Assembly (NCBI GenBank): GCA_029882335.1
Contig: JAOUKW010000272.1
Span: forward strand, 1 to 5,727
DNA length: 5,727 bases
DNA from: Candidatus Heimdallarchaeota archaeon
GTDB lineage: Archaea; Asgardarchaeota; Heimdallarchaeia; Heimdallarchaeales; Kariarchaeaceae
Reading direction: 5' to 3'
Below, one piece after another: positions 1 to 5,581 of this stretch (position 1 is the first letter of the stretch; the number at the start of each line of letters is the position of its first letter). The translations under genes and the position numbers were made by a program. The notes beneath the pieces are model-generated. The model was not told the DNA's origin. It searched no databases and was given only the letters and a program-made list of their open reading frames with translations.

Positions 1-546
1 TTCAAATTTAATTTTAGGTGGATTTAAATCAATACGTAAGCTTTCACCATCATCCACAACTTCAGATATCGCTTTATCGTGTAAATATGTTTTTACTAAC
101 TCATTGAATAAATCAATTGCCCCTTCTTTTGATAAATCAAACTCAATGAAATTATCTTCACTCATATCAGATAATTCTTCTAACTCATCAAAATCAAATC
201 TTTGAATATTTGTTAATTTCAATATTTGAGTATGTGAAATTGCATAAATCATCTCATAGATGATTTTTATCTCCACTTGATCTGATAGGTGAATATAATC
301 ATATTCATACTCTTCACTTTCTGTGTTAAATTTACTAATTGTTTTAGTACCCCCATAATGCGCAGATGCATCTGCAGTAATCAAATATACTGGTATATAA
401 TTTGCTGCTAAAGATTGAATTTGGTAAGTTGTTGTTAGATTTTTTTTCCTTCTATATTTAGTTTTTAACCATTGATAGAAGATTTGTTCAGCTTCGTTTT
501 TTGTAATTAAAAAAGGTAGGTAATCTGTTTTTTCTTTTAAAGTCAT
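1..546 (-). CDS. Partial gene (N-terminal 182 codons): protein related to the zinc-ribbon 'primosomal N'-like' family, without the zinc ribbon
   Basis: The frame is open from an ATG at 546 to the left edge, so the C-terminus is missing. An in-frame TAA at 568-570 rules out a longer N-terminus. Residues 11-66 follow the pattern of bacterial proteins annotated as zinc-ribbon or primosomal N'-like: a PF-x-ITKNEA opening, a QWLKTKY helix, then YIPVYLITADA followed by SAHYGG, where family members have a Y-[VL]-P-[FY]-W-x-FDA-x(4)-Y-x-G motif. The aromatic W-x-F of that motif is replaced here by YLI. Residues 138-176 also fit the family's later helix and strand region. Those relatives normally begin with a CxxC...CxxC zinc ribbon, but there is no cysteine in these 182 residues. 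The biochemical function of the family is unknown to me. A TATA-like box lies 25 bases upstream of the ATG, so the gene is probably transcribed separately from hutU, which ends 111 bases before it. Family assignment is from motif memory only. Confidence 0.6.
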   Translation of the reverse strand, partial: MTLKEKTDYLPFLITKNEAEQIFYQWLKTKYRRKKNLTTTYQIQSLAANYIPVYLITADASAHYGGTKTISKFNTESEEYEYDYIHLSDQVEIKIIYEMIYAISHTQILKLTNIQRFDFDELEELSDMSEDNFIEFDLSKEGAIDLFNELVKTYLHDKAISEVVDDGESLRIDLNPPKIKFE

Positions 547-567
547 GATACACGAGAGTGTGATATC

Positions 568-575
568 TTATAAAA
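568..575 (-). promoter_or_regulatory. Archaeal TATA-like box for the left-edge gene
   Basis: On the minus strand this reads TTTTATAA. Its centre lies about 25 bases upstream of the ATG at 546. Archaeal TATA boxes sit about 26 bases before the transcription start, so the mRNA would begin at or next to the start codon (leaderless). This placement agrees with the ATG choice. Confidence 0.45.
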
Positions 576-657
576 TTGTTTACAAATCTGAATATAAATC
601 TGTGATACCAATTGAAATATATTTGTATATCATTTCAGGGTACATCATTTATTATCA

Positions 658-2658
658 TCACTTCAAAATTTGATCCAATAAAGAATCATCAACCAATTCT
701 GGAATGAGAATGTGACCATCATTAGTATCATTCCACTGTTGAGACACTCCAATCGCAGGTGTATTTCTTGCCCATGAACGTCGAGCGACTCCAACAATTA
801 CATCCCAGTCTAAGGCCGATCGAATTATTTCGTCCACTCGTTCAGAACCATCAAGCACCAAACCAAAACCACCGTTGTATGCCTTACCAGTACCTACACC
901 ACCACCATTACTCAATACACATAATGTCATTCCTCGTGTCGCATTACCTGCCCAACTCTGATGTGCCATGTCTGAACTGATATTACTACCATCATAAATA
1001 TTTGCAGTTTCTCTGAATGGTGAATCAGTTCCACCAGTATCATGATGATCTCTTCCCAGCATAACCGGACCTATCTCTCCATTTCTAACCAACTCATTGA
1101 ACTTTAATGCGATCGCTACTCTACCTCCTCCATCTGCATATAATATCCTAGCACGAGAACCCACCACTAATTTATTCTTCTTAGCATCTCGTATCCAATT
1201 GTAATTATCTCGATCCTGTCCTCTTCGGTTGGGGTCAATACATGACATAGCTGCAGCATCTGTTTTATCCAAATCTTCATCCTTTCCAGATAGACATACC
1301 CATCTGAAGGGTCCATAACCATAATCAAAACACAACGGACCCATAATATTCTCCACATAGGAGGGAAAAATAAATCCATCAAAGGTATTTTTTCCATTTT
1401 TTGCAACTTCAATTACTCCAGCATCAAATACTGCTTTAAGAAAACTATTACCATAATCCCAGAAGAAACTACCTTGTTTGCGTAATATAGAAATCAGATC
1501 GAAATGCTTCCTCAGTGTTTCATCAACTAAATCTCTAAATTTTTGCCGATCCGAGTTTAATAACTCTCTTCCCTTATCAAATGAAATGCCACTGGGCGTA
1601 TATCCTCCATCATAAACTGCATGGCATGATGTTTGATCGGATACTAATTCTATTTTTATCTGATTATCAACAATATATTGTAATAAATCAACAATATTAC
1701 CGTGATAAGCAATGGATATCGGTTCTTTACTTTCACGATACTCATCAACCCATGTAAAAATCTCCGATAAATTCGACGATAACCGGGATACCCATCCCTG
1801 TTGGTGTCTTGTAGTAATTCGAGACTCATCAACCTCCGCGATTATTCCAATACCTCCTGCAATCTCAATTGCCTTTGCCTGAGCTCCACTCATACCACCA
1901 AGACCCGATGTAACAAAACAAATACCTGCCAAATCTCCATCTTCAGGTATATTTAGATATAATCTTGCAGCATTCAACAACGTGATGTAGGTACCGTGTA
2001 CTATTCCCTGAGGACCAATATACATCCATCCACCTGCAGTCATTTGACCATAATTTGCCACTCCCATGGCACTAGCCCAGTGAAAATGCTCAGGGGTGTC
2101 AAAGATCCCCACCATAAGACCATTAGTCGATATCACTCGCGGCGCATTTCGATGAGTTGGAAATAACCCCAATGGATGACCTGACATTACTACCAACGTT
2201 TGATCTTCCTTCATTAGTCGCAAGTAGTTTTTTATCAATACAAATTGCATCCAATTCTGACATACTTGACCAGTTTCACCATAGGTAGTTAACTCATATG
2301 GATATAATGCAACTGCAAAGTCTACATTATTATCCATCATCAATTGCAATCCTCTTGCCTCTGTTATTCCTTCATATTCATCAATTGGTCTGGCAGAAAT
2401 ATTCGCACCATTTCCGGGTCTATAGCGATAACCATAGATCCTACCATAGTTTTTCAACTCATCTAGAAATTCAGAAGCAATGGCTTGATGTAATGATTTA
2501 GGAATATATCTCAATGCATTTTTCAGGGCTACTCTTGTTTCACTGACTGACAATTGATACCCTCGACTTGGAGCACGTCGAATATCGGGTTGAAATGAAT
2601 ACATTTCAGGAAGTGAATCAGGTAATTGAATAACCATTGGTTTTGAGTTTACATCCAT
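658..2658 (-). CDS. hutU: Urocanate hydratase (urocanase), long form
   Basis: Cytosolic NAD+-dependent enzyme that hydrates urocanate to 4-imidazolone-5-propanoate, the second step of histidine breakdown. Family blocks run in order: the NAD-site block YGQMTAGGWMYIGPQG at 203-218, SGLGGMSGAQ at 251-260, AEVDESR at 274-280, DQTSCH at 341-346, FWDYGNSF at 399-406, GYGPFRW at 447-453, RDHHDTGGTDSPFRET at 536-551 and NGGGVGTGKAYNGGFGL at 584-600. At 666 residues it is about 110 longer than typical bacterial HutU (about 555) and matches the long form known from vertebrate UROC1. As in that form (recalled), the FQGLPARICW block is replaced by VVGSRARILY, so Leu506 stands where Pseudomonas putida has active-site Cys410. 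The reading frame is intact. The ATG at 2658 is the only ATG after an in-frame TAG at 2716-2718, and a TATA-like stretch lies about 28 bases upstream. Sampled lines are richer in GC than the neighbouring genes. No hutH, hutI or hutG is in the window. Confidence 0.97.
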   Translation of the reverse strand: MDVNSKPMVIQLPDSLPEMYSFQPDIRRAPSRGYQLSVSETRVALKNALRYIPKSLHQAIASEFLDELKNYGRIYGYRYRPGNGANISARPIDEYEGITEARGLQLMMDNNVDFAVALYPYELTTYGETGQVCQNWMQFVLIKNYLRLMKEDQTLVVMSGHPLGLFPTHRNAPRVISTNGLMVGIFDTPEHFHWASAMGVANYGQMTAGGWMYIGPQGIVHGTYITLLNAARLYLNIPEDGDLAGICFVTSGLGGMSGAQAKAIEIAGGIGIIAEVDESRITTRHQQGWVSRLSSNLSEIFTWVDEYRESKEPISIAYHGNIVDLLQYIVDNQIKIELVSDQTSCHAVYDGGYTPSGISFDKGRELLNSDRQKFRDLVDETLRKHFDLISILRKQGSFFWDYGNSFLKAVFDAGVIEVAKNGKNTFDGFIFPSYVENIMGPLCFDYGYGPFRWVCLSGKDEDLDKTDAAAMSCIDPNRRGQDRDNYNWIRDAKKNKLVVGSRARILYADGGGRVAIALKFNELVRNGEIGPVMLGRDHHDTGGTDSPFRETANIYDGSNISSDMAHQSWAGNATRGMTLCVLSNGGGVGTGKAYNGGFGLVLDGSERVDEIIRSALDWDVIVGVARRSWARNTPAIGVSQQWNDTNDGHILIPELVDDSLLDQILK

Positions 2659-2682
2659 TAAACACTGTTGAGACTTAGGAAA

Positions 2683-2690
2683 TTTTAATA
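2683..2690 (-). promoter_or_regulatory. Possible TATA-like element for hutU
   Basis: Minus-strand TATTAAAA is centred about 28 bases upstream of the hutU ATG, within the 79-base gap after the PadR gene. It is weaker than the other TATA-like boxes here. If it is used, hutU would have a nearly leaderless transcript of its own instead of depending on PadR read-through. Confidence 0.3.
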
Positions 2691-2708
2691 TTATTTTGGG
2701 TATATCAG

Positions 2709-2724
2709 TAAAATACTAAAATAA
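2709..2724 (-). terminator. T-rich tract after the PadR gene, possible archaeal terminator
   Basis: On the minus strand this reads TTATTTTAGTATTTTA, 14 bases past the PadR stop. Archaeal transcription commonly ends at short T runs without a strong hairpin. The tract is interrupted (runs of four T only), so read-through into hutU is quite possible. In this AT-rich sequence the call is weak. Confidence 0.22.
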
Positions 2725-2737
2725 GGAATTTGTTTGA

Positions 2738-3091
2738 TTAATTCTTATTACCAAATAATTCATCTGTTGTTTTTCTAATAATCGTTTCTGCCTGTGTTAA
2801 TGCTTGAATACCCAAATCTGTTATCTCATAGTATTTTCGATTTGGCGTAAAAGAGGTATTGGCCTCTCTAACAAAACCTGATTTTTCTAATCGATATAAA
2901 ACAGCATAAGAAGTAACAGTTGCAGGTTCAAAACCAAATCTTTCCTTGACTTGATCCCGTAATTCATAGGCATATTTGTTATCTTCTTTGAGTAATTTCA
3001 AAATCCATAACCAGAGATTTTCCACCCTAAGCTTTTTCCATAACCTCTCAACAGGTTTATAGATTTCATTTTTATCTTTTGGTGGGCTCAC
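2738..3091 (-). CDS. PadR-family winged-helix transcriptional regulator
   Basis: DNA-binding regulator of 117 residues, the usual size for short PadR proteins. Helix 1 covers about 21-36 (VENLWLWILKLLKED), helix 2 about 40-52 (YAYELRDQVKERF), and the recognition helix about 57-70, ending in the typical Y-x-x-LYRLEKSG pattern. The wing is about 73-90 with the KYYEITDLG turn, and a C-terminal helix at 91-113 probably forms the dimer. No ligand is predictable. The start is GTG at 3091: an in-frame TGA lies at 3101-3103, there is no internal methionine, and a TATA-like box 25 bases upstream implies a leaderless message. It sits 79 bases upstream of hutU on the same strand, so it may regulate hutU, its own promoter, or both. 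That regulatory link is inferred from position only. Confidence 0.9.
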   Translation of the reverse strand: MSPPKDKNEIYKPVERLWKKLRVENLWLWILKLLKEDNKYAYELRDQVKERFGFEPATVTSYAVLYRLEKSGFVREANTSFTPNRKYYEITDLGIQALTQAETIIRKTTDELFGNKN

Positions 3092-3112
3092 AATTTTCTT
3101 TCAGTTGCATGG

Positions 3113-3120
3113 TATAAAAA
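3113..3120 (-). promoter_or_regulatory. TATA-like box of the PadR gene
   Basis: Minus-strand TTTTTATA is centred about 25 bases upstream of the GTG at 3091, which supports that start and a leaderless transcript. It directly abuts the inverted repeat at 3121-3138. Confidence 0.45.
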
Positions 3121-3138
3121 ATTATATGAAGATATAAT
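3121..3138. promoter_or_regulatory. Perfect 7+7 base inverted repeat, candidate PadR operator
   Basis: The arms ATTATAT and ATATAAT flank the 4-base spacer GAAG. The dyad lies immediately upstream of the PadR TATA box, where a dimeric regulator could compete with TBP/TFB binding, and PadR regulators often control themselves. The arms contain only A and T, so chance occurrence is not negligible. I found no copy in front of hutU. Confidence 0.35.
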
Positions 3139-3157
3139 AGCTAATTGATTACCCTAC

Positions 3158-3370
3158 TTGTTGAAACGAACAAAATTAGAAGAAAATTTTTATTTTTATC
3201 ATGCACTAAAGGGTGTTTTATTGAGAAATAGTATTTATTTTTTAGCTATTTCAATTATCTTGTCAAACATTTTTATTCAAAAAGGCGATGATCGTCCCTT
3301 TTTATATCAATTAATTATTGGAAGATTGGCCAAGTTTCAATTAAATTTGACTTTGAGCAATTTTGCATAA
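3158..3370 (+). CDS. Weak 70-codon ORF with one hydrophobic segment (doubtful gene)
   Basis: This is the only sizeable plus-strand frame outside other genes. It would start with TTG (no in-frame ATG follows the TGA at 3146-3148) and encode 70 residues. Residues about 19-40 are hydrophobic and could span the membrane, and a charged QKGDDRP stretch follows. A TATA-like GATATAAT at 3131-3138 lies about 23 bases upstream, as with the real genes here. Against it are the TTG start, the very AT-rich sequence and the lack of any recognised family; hydrophobic residues arise easily from T-rich codons. It may be non-coding. Confidence 0.2.
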   Translation: MLKRTKLEENFYFYHALKGVLLRNSIYFLAISIILSNIFIQKGDDRPFLYQLIIGRLAKFQLNLTLSNFA

Positions 3371-3382
3371 TTAGTAGGGATA

Positions 3383-3865
3383 TTACTGATTTACTTTCTT
3401 TTTATTATTTTCCTCAATAAATTGTTTGGTCTGAGAAACAAATTCTTCCCTCTCCTGTAGAATACTCTCAGAATTGGAAAATAATTCATTAACACTGTAG
3501 ACTGAAAATTTTCGGATCAAATCTACTATTTGCTCATCATCCTGTTGATCTGTTTTTAAGGTGAGATAATTTTTTAACATATTTGATATCATCTCTATAT
3601 GTTGATTTGTTTGATTTTGTATGTAAATTACTGAATTTTTGATAAAACTATTATTTTTTTCAATTCTATCATTGAAAATTTCTGTGATCATTATCTGATG
3701 ATAATTTCTTATGTAATCCCAAAATTCATTATTCTCGGCACCATCATCTTGGAATTTTTTATACTGGTTTAGTAGCATAGTTTGTTTTACAAGTATGTCT
3801 TCTGATGTTGTGCTTCCATCATTTGACTGCTTAGCATCTTGAGAATTTATTGTCATTTTAGACAC
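3383..3865 (-). CDS. Uncharacterised all-helical soluble protein
   Basis: I do not recognise this 160-residue protein. It has no cysteine, no proline, one tryptophan (Trp49) and no transmembrane segment or signal peptide. The first 22 residues are polar and probably disordered. From about 23 to 152 it is rich in Asn, Gln, Glu, Lys, Ile and Phe and reads as several amphipathic helices, with charged turns near 40-46 and 105-112. Its composition resembles phasin-like helical bundles, but no defining motif is visible. The start is uncertain. The frame can begin at GTG 3865 (as given) or at ATG 3856 (residue 4), and an in-frame TAA lies at 3869-3871. A strong TATA-like box at 3901-3910 predicts a start of transcription near 3880, which leaves a short leader for either codon. 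Gaps on both sides suggest a single-gene transcript. Confidence 0.75.
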   Translation of the reverse strand: MSKMTINSQDAKQSNDGSTTSEDILVKQTMLLNQYKKFQDDGAENNEFWDYIRNYHQIMITEIFNDRIEKNNSFIKNSVIYIQNQTNQHIEMISNMLKNYLTLKTDQQDDEQIVDLIRKFSVYSVNELFSNSESILQEREEFVSQTKQFIEENNKKKVNQ

Positions 3866-4366
3866 TTCTTATTATATCATGATTTGCTAAGCACAATAAC
3901 TATATAAAATAGCTAATCGGAGATTCTTAAGATATCGTATTCTGCTGGAAATATGTATCTTTTTTTTAAATAACTAGACGATCCATTATCAATTTCGTTC
4001 CATTTGTGTGGTAAACGCGTAGTACAATTTGCATACAACCTGAATACCCTGATTTACCTGATTTGACTACTATTAAATCAAACTAACAAATTAGATAAGC
4101 ATACGATTTACCTTCTTTGATTCAATAATTGTTGACTTGTTGGATTGGCATTTATTAGTATGGAATTTAAAGATGAATGATGGTTCTCTAAGTGAATATG
4201 GATTTTGAACTGATTCTAATGAGATATAGATGATAATTCATAGACCAGTCAATGTAAAATCAGATCCATTATTAATTGTAATAAAAATCGAATATGAATA
4301 AAATAACAACAATTGATTATAGATGATTGATGGTGTGTTTGTATTAAATTGATAGTAATATACCGA
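3866..4366. other. Intergenic stretch of about 500 bases without a convincing gene
   Basis: Both strands are broken by frequent stops; the ATG-initiated frames I followed are under 25 codons. No tRNA or rRNA is apparent. The longest open stretch on the minus strand runs from 4082 down to a TAA at 3966-3968 (38 codons, from Phe to Ile). It has only an internal ATG at 4034, giving 22 residues, and sits in a less AT-rich patch containing ACGCGT; it could be a gene relic. The stretch also contains the minus-strand promoter at 3901-3910, an 8-base T run at 3960-3967, and the left half of the repeat at 4348-4370. Confidence 0.5.
3901..3910 (-). promoter_or_regulatory. TATA-like box of the helical-protein gene
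   Basis: Minus-strand ATTTTATATA closely fits an archaeal TATA box. It lies about 40 bases from the GTG at 3865 and about 49 from the ATG at 3856, so this gene would have a leader of about 15-24 bases, unlike its leaderless neighbours. Confidence 0.45.
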
Positions 4367-4456
4367 CTATATCAGAATGTCTTGTTTAGTATTCTTCTCT
4401 ATGCATCTGTACTTCCATAAAATACCTATATTCCTATCAATTAATATATCGACTAT
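4348..4456. repeat. Composite pair: 15-base near-direct repeat, each copy led by inverted 8-mers
   Basis: TAATATACCGACTAT at 4356-4370 and TAATATATCGACTAT at 4442-4456 match at 14 of 15 bases in direct orientation. The 8 bases just left of each copy are reverse complements of one another: ATTGATAG at 4348-4355 and CTATCAAT at 4434-4441. The two units are 86 bases apart, with 63 bases between them. They lie directly downstream of the GTPase-like gene and overlap the start and end of the 32-codon ORF. Function unknown. Confidence 0.5.
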
Positions 4457-4465
4457 TGCTGTCAT
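4367..4465 (-). CDS. Possible 32-residue ORF just after the GTPase-like gene
   Basis: The ATG at 4465 follows the TAA of the GTPase-like gene with one base between (TAA-A-ATG), an arrangement that allows translational coupling. The frame gives 32 residues beginning MTAIVDILID and ending TKQDILI, then TAG. It has no recognised motif; it starts hydrophobic and ends charged. The 15-base repeats overlap codons 4-8 and the stop region. Short frames like this are common by chance, and only the tight spacing argues for it. Confidence 0.2.
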   Translation of the reverse strand: MTAIVDILIDRNIGILWKYRCIEKNTKQDILI

Positions 4466-4466
4466 T

Positions 4467-5081
4467 TTATTCCAAATTTAACACAGACTTAGTAACCCTG
4501 ATTAAATAATTATCAACAAGTGAGTCAAATTTCTCCAATTCACTAACAAAATAAGTTGCAATATCTAGATTTAATGTAGAATTAAGTGAATTTAGTAGAG
4601 AATCAAGTTTCAATTTATTGGATTCAGCATCATTATAGAATAATATTGCAATGTCAAGATTTTTTCCAACCATATTTGGATCATCACTAGTATATTTACT
4701 ACGTTGATCCACTATATATAAGATTGAATTCTTGAGATCATCCAATTTTTCATCAAAGCCTGTAGTGTTGTCTTTTCCGCGGTCATGTACATAAAACTCG
4801 TCAATATCATTAAGATCAGTGCCATTTATACAATAGAGAATCGCGTTTACCGATGGAAATGTCTGATAATGAGCAACACCAAGATCACAAATCATATATT
4901 TCACTTCTTCACTATTGATATTTCGTTGTAAAGTCGCGAATATCGGTAGACTTACGGCATGATGGTATTTTGCACCAGGTAATTTTGCACATAATTCAAC
5001 TATCTTTACACTCACCGAGTCATGGAACTTAAAAGAAGGTCCAATAACGAGAATTTTTATATAATTATTTCTAAAATCCAT
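4467..5081 (-). CDS. Arf/Ras-like small-GTPase-fold protein with degenerate nucleotide-binding motifs (probable pseudo-GTPase)
   Basis: The 204-residue protein follows the order of a small GTPase domain. Strand 1 and a P-loop position (IKILVIG then PSFKFHDS, 8-21) are followed by a strand and switch-II position (VKYMICDLGVAHY, 60-72), as in the Arf pattern WDLGGQ. Next come a hydrophobic strand with Asp (AILYCINGTD, 80-89), a strand and G4 position (LDIAILFYNDAE, 142-153), and FVSELEKF (178-185) where G5 SA[KL] would be. The key residues are missing: GxxxxGK[ST] reads GPSFKFHD, the Arf Gly-Gln pair reads Val-Ala, and NKxD reads NDAE. It therefore probably does not bind or hydrolyse GTP in the usual way and may act as a binding partner. 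It is cytosolic, with no membrane segment. The ATG at 5081 has a TATA-like box 23 bases upstream; the gene lies 44 bases after a small membrane ORF. The fold call is from pattern reading; it could also be a divergent unrelated alpha/beta domain. Confidence 0.75.
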   Translation of the reverse strand: MDFRNNYIKILVIGPSFKFHDSVSVKIVELCAKLPGAKYHHAVSLPIFATLQRNINSEEVKYMICDLGVAHYQTFPSVNAILYCINGTDLNDIDEFYVHDRGKDNTTGFDEKLDDLKNSILYIVDQRSKYTSDDPNMVGKNLDIAILFYNDAESNKLKLDSLLNSLNSTLNLDIATYFVSELEKFDSLVDNYLIRVTKSVLNLE

Positions 5082-5098
5082 GATAACAGCCCATTACC

Positions 5099-5108
5099 TA
5101 AAATAAAT
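5099..5108 (-). promoter_or_regulatory. TATA-like box of the GTPase-like gene
   Basis: Minus-strand ATTTATTTTA is centred about 23 bases upstream of the ATG at 5081, fitting a leaderless start. It would let this gene be transcribed separately from the two small ORFs upstream of it. Confidence 0.38.
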
Positions 5109-5125
5109 GCGATTTGCATCAATTG

Positions 5126-5287
5126 TTACTGATTGTAACAAAGTATTACTTGCGAGTAACATCCTAAAGACGCTATTAATCCATTTAAAATCATTGCAAT
5201 CAAGCAAATAAAAATTATTATTGTGTTTTTAAAATTCAACAATGTTATTTTATTATTCGAATTTATTATTGAATCATCCTCATACAT
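5126..5287 (-). CDS. Small single-span membrane protein (53 residues), overlapping the upstream gene
   Basis: An ATG at 5287 opens a 53-codon frame ending with TAA at 5126-5128. Residues 1-21 are polar (MYEDDSIINSN at the start). Residues about 22-42 form one strongly hydrophobic helix (TIIIFICLIAMILNGLIASL), followed by a short tail with Cys43 and Cys50. This looks like a tail-type membrane anchor. The start lies inside the 3' end of the 89-codon gene, overlapping it by 22 bases in the -1 frame, with AAGGA three bases before the ATG as a weak ribosome-binding sequence. An in-frame TAA at 5306-5308 prevents a longer N-terminus. It may be translated by coupling to the upstream gene. Alternatively, the two frames are halves of one membrane-anchored protein split by a frameshift. 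No family recognised. Confidence 0.45.
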   Translation of the reverse strand: MYEDDSIINSNNKITLLNFKNTIIIFICLIAMILNGLIASLGCYSQVILCYNQ

Positions 5288-5535
5288 GGATCCTTCATCC
5301 GGGATTTAAATAATCCGAAACATAATATCTTTTCAATATGACTTTGTGTTCTGGTTGATAGGTTAGTTTGCAGGTTAGATGTAATTTCTATAATCGCATC
5401 ATGAAGATCCTTGAGATTATTAATATCTTTGAGTTCTGAAATCACTTCTTTTCTCCAGAAGTCTATTATAGAGTTGACAAATCGTTTTTCTAGGGATAAA
5501 GTTCTGTTGCCATGGTATAAAGAGAATAAAGACAT
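5266..5535 (-). CDS. Uncharacterised small helical protein (89 residues)
   Basis: I do not recognise this protein. Residues about 14-40 (LSLEKRFVNSIIDFWRKEVISEL) and 41-72 read as two amphipathic helices with acidic and basic faces, and the C-terminal tail is basic and Met/Cys-rich. There is no membrane segment in this frame. The ATG at 5535 has a TATA-like box centred 26 bases upstream, so a leaderless transcript is likely. It is the first gene of a minus-strand cluster with the 53-residue membrane ORF and the GTPase-like protein, and diverges from the gene at 5595. The last 22 bases overlap the membrane ORF; the tail after about residue 77 (SRMKDPCMRMIQ) could be read-through past a frameshift, with the true product continuing into the membrane frame. 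Confidence 0.6.
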   Translation of the reverse strand: MSLFSLYHGNRTLSLEKRFVNSIIDFWRKEVISELKDINNLKDLHDAIIEITSNLQTNLSTRTQSHIEKILCFGLFKSRMKDPCMRMIQ

Positions 5536-5557
5536 TCATATATTATAATACAATGAA

Positions 5558-5565
5558 TTTATATA
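5558..5565. promoter_or_regulatory. Shared TATA-like box of two divergent genes
   Basis: It reads TTTATATA on the plus strand and TATATAAA on the minus strand, both good archaeal TATA boxes. Its centre is about 26 bases from the minus-strand ATG at 5535 (leaderless) and about 34 from the plus-strand ATG at 5595 (leader of about 8 bases). The whole gap between the two genes is 59 bases. A second TATA-like sequence, TATTATAAT at 5541-5549, is too close to the 5535 start to serve it well. Confidence 0.45.
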
Positions 5566-5581
5566 CTTAGAAGATAATATA

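Noticed and set aside
759..980. 73-codon plus-strand open frame
   Set aside because: It lies wholly inside hutU on the opposite strand; His- and Leu-rich shadow translation with no independent signal.
1167..1412. 81-codon minus-strand open frame
   Set aside because: It overlaps the conserved GPFRW region of hutU in another frame. The hutU frame is intact with clear family motifs, so this is a shadow.
2298..2501. 67-codon plus-strand open frame
   Set aside because: Antisense to the N-terminal part of hutU; no start signal or family resemblance.
3072..3110. Short out-of-frame ATG ORF (12 codons) overlapping the PadR start
   Set aside because: The TATA box predicts transcription starting at about 3091, so this ATG would not be in the mRNA. 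The PadR domain reads cleanly from the GTG.
3958..3970. Run of eight T on the plus strand as a terminator
   Set aside because: No plus-strand gene ends before it, and the neighbouring genes are on the minus strand.
5266..5306. Programmed -1 ribosomal frameshift joining the 89- and 53-residue frames
   Set aside because: No X-XXY-YYZ heptamer is visible in the permitted interval, and the -1 frame has a stop at 5306-5308. An independent start fits better.
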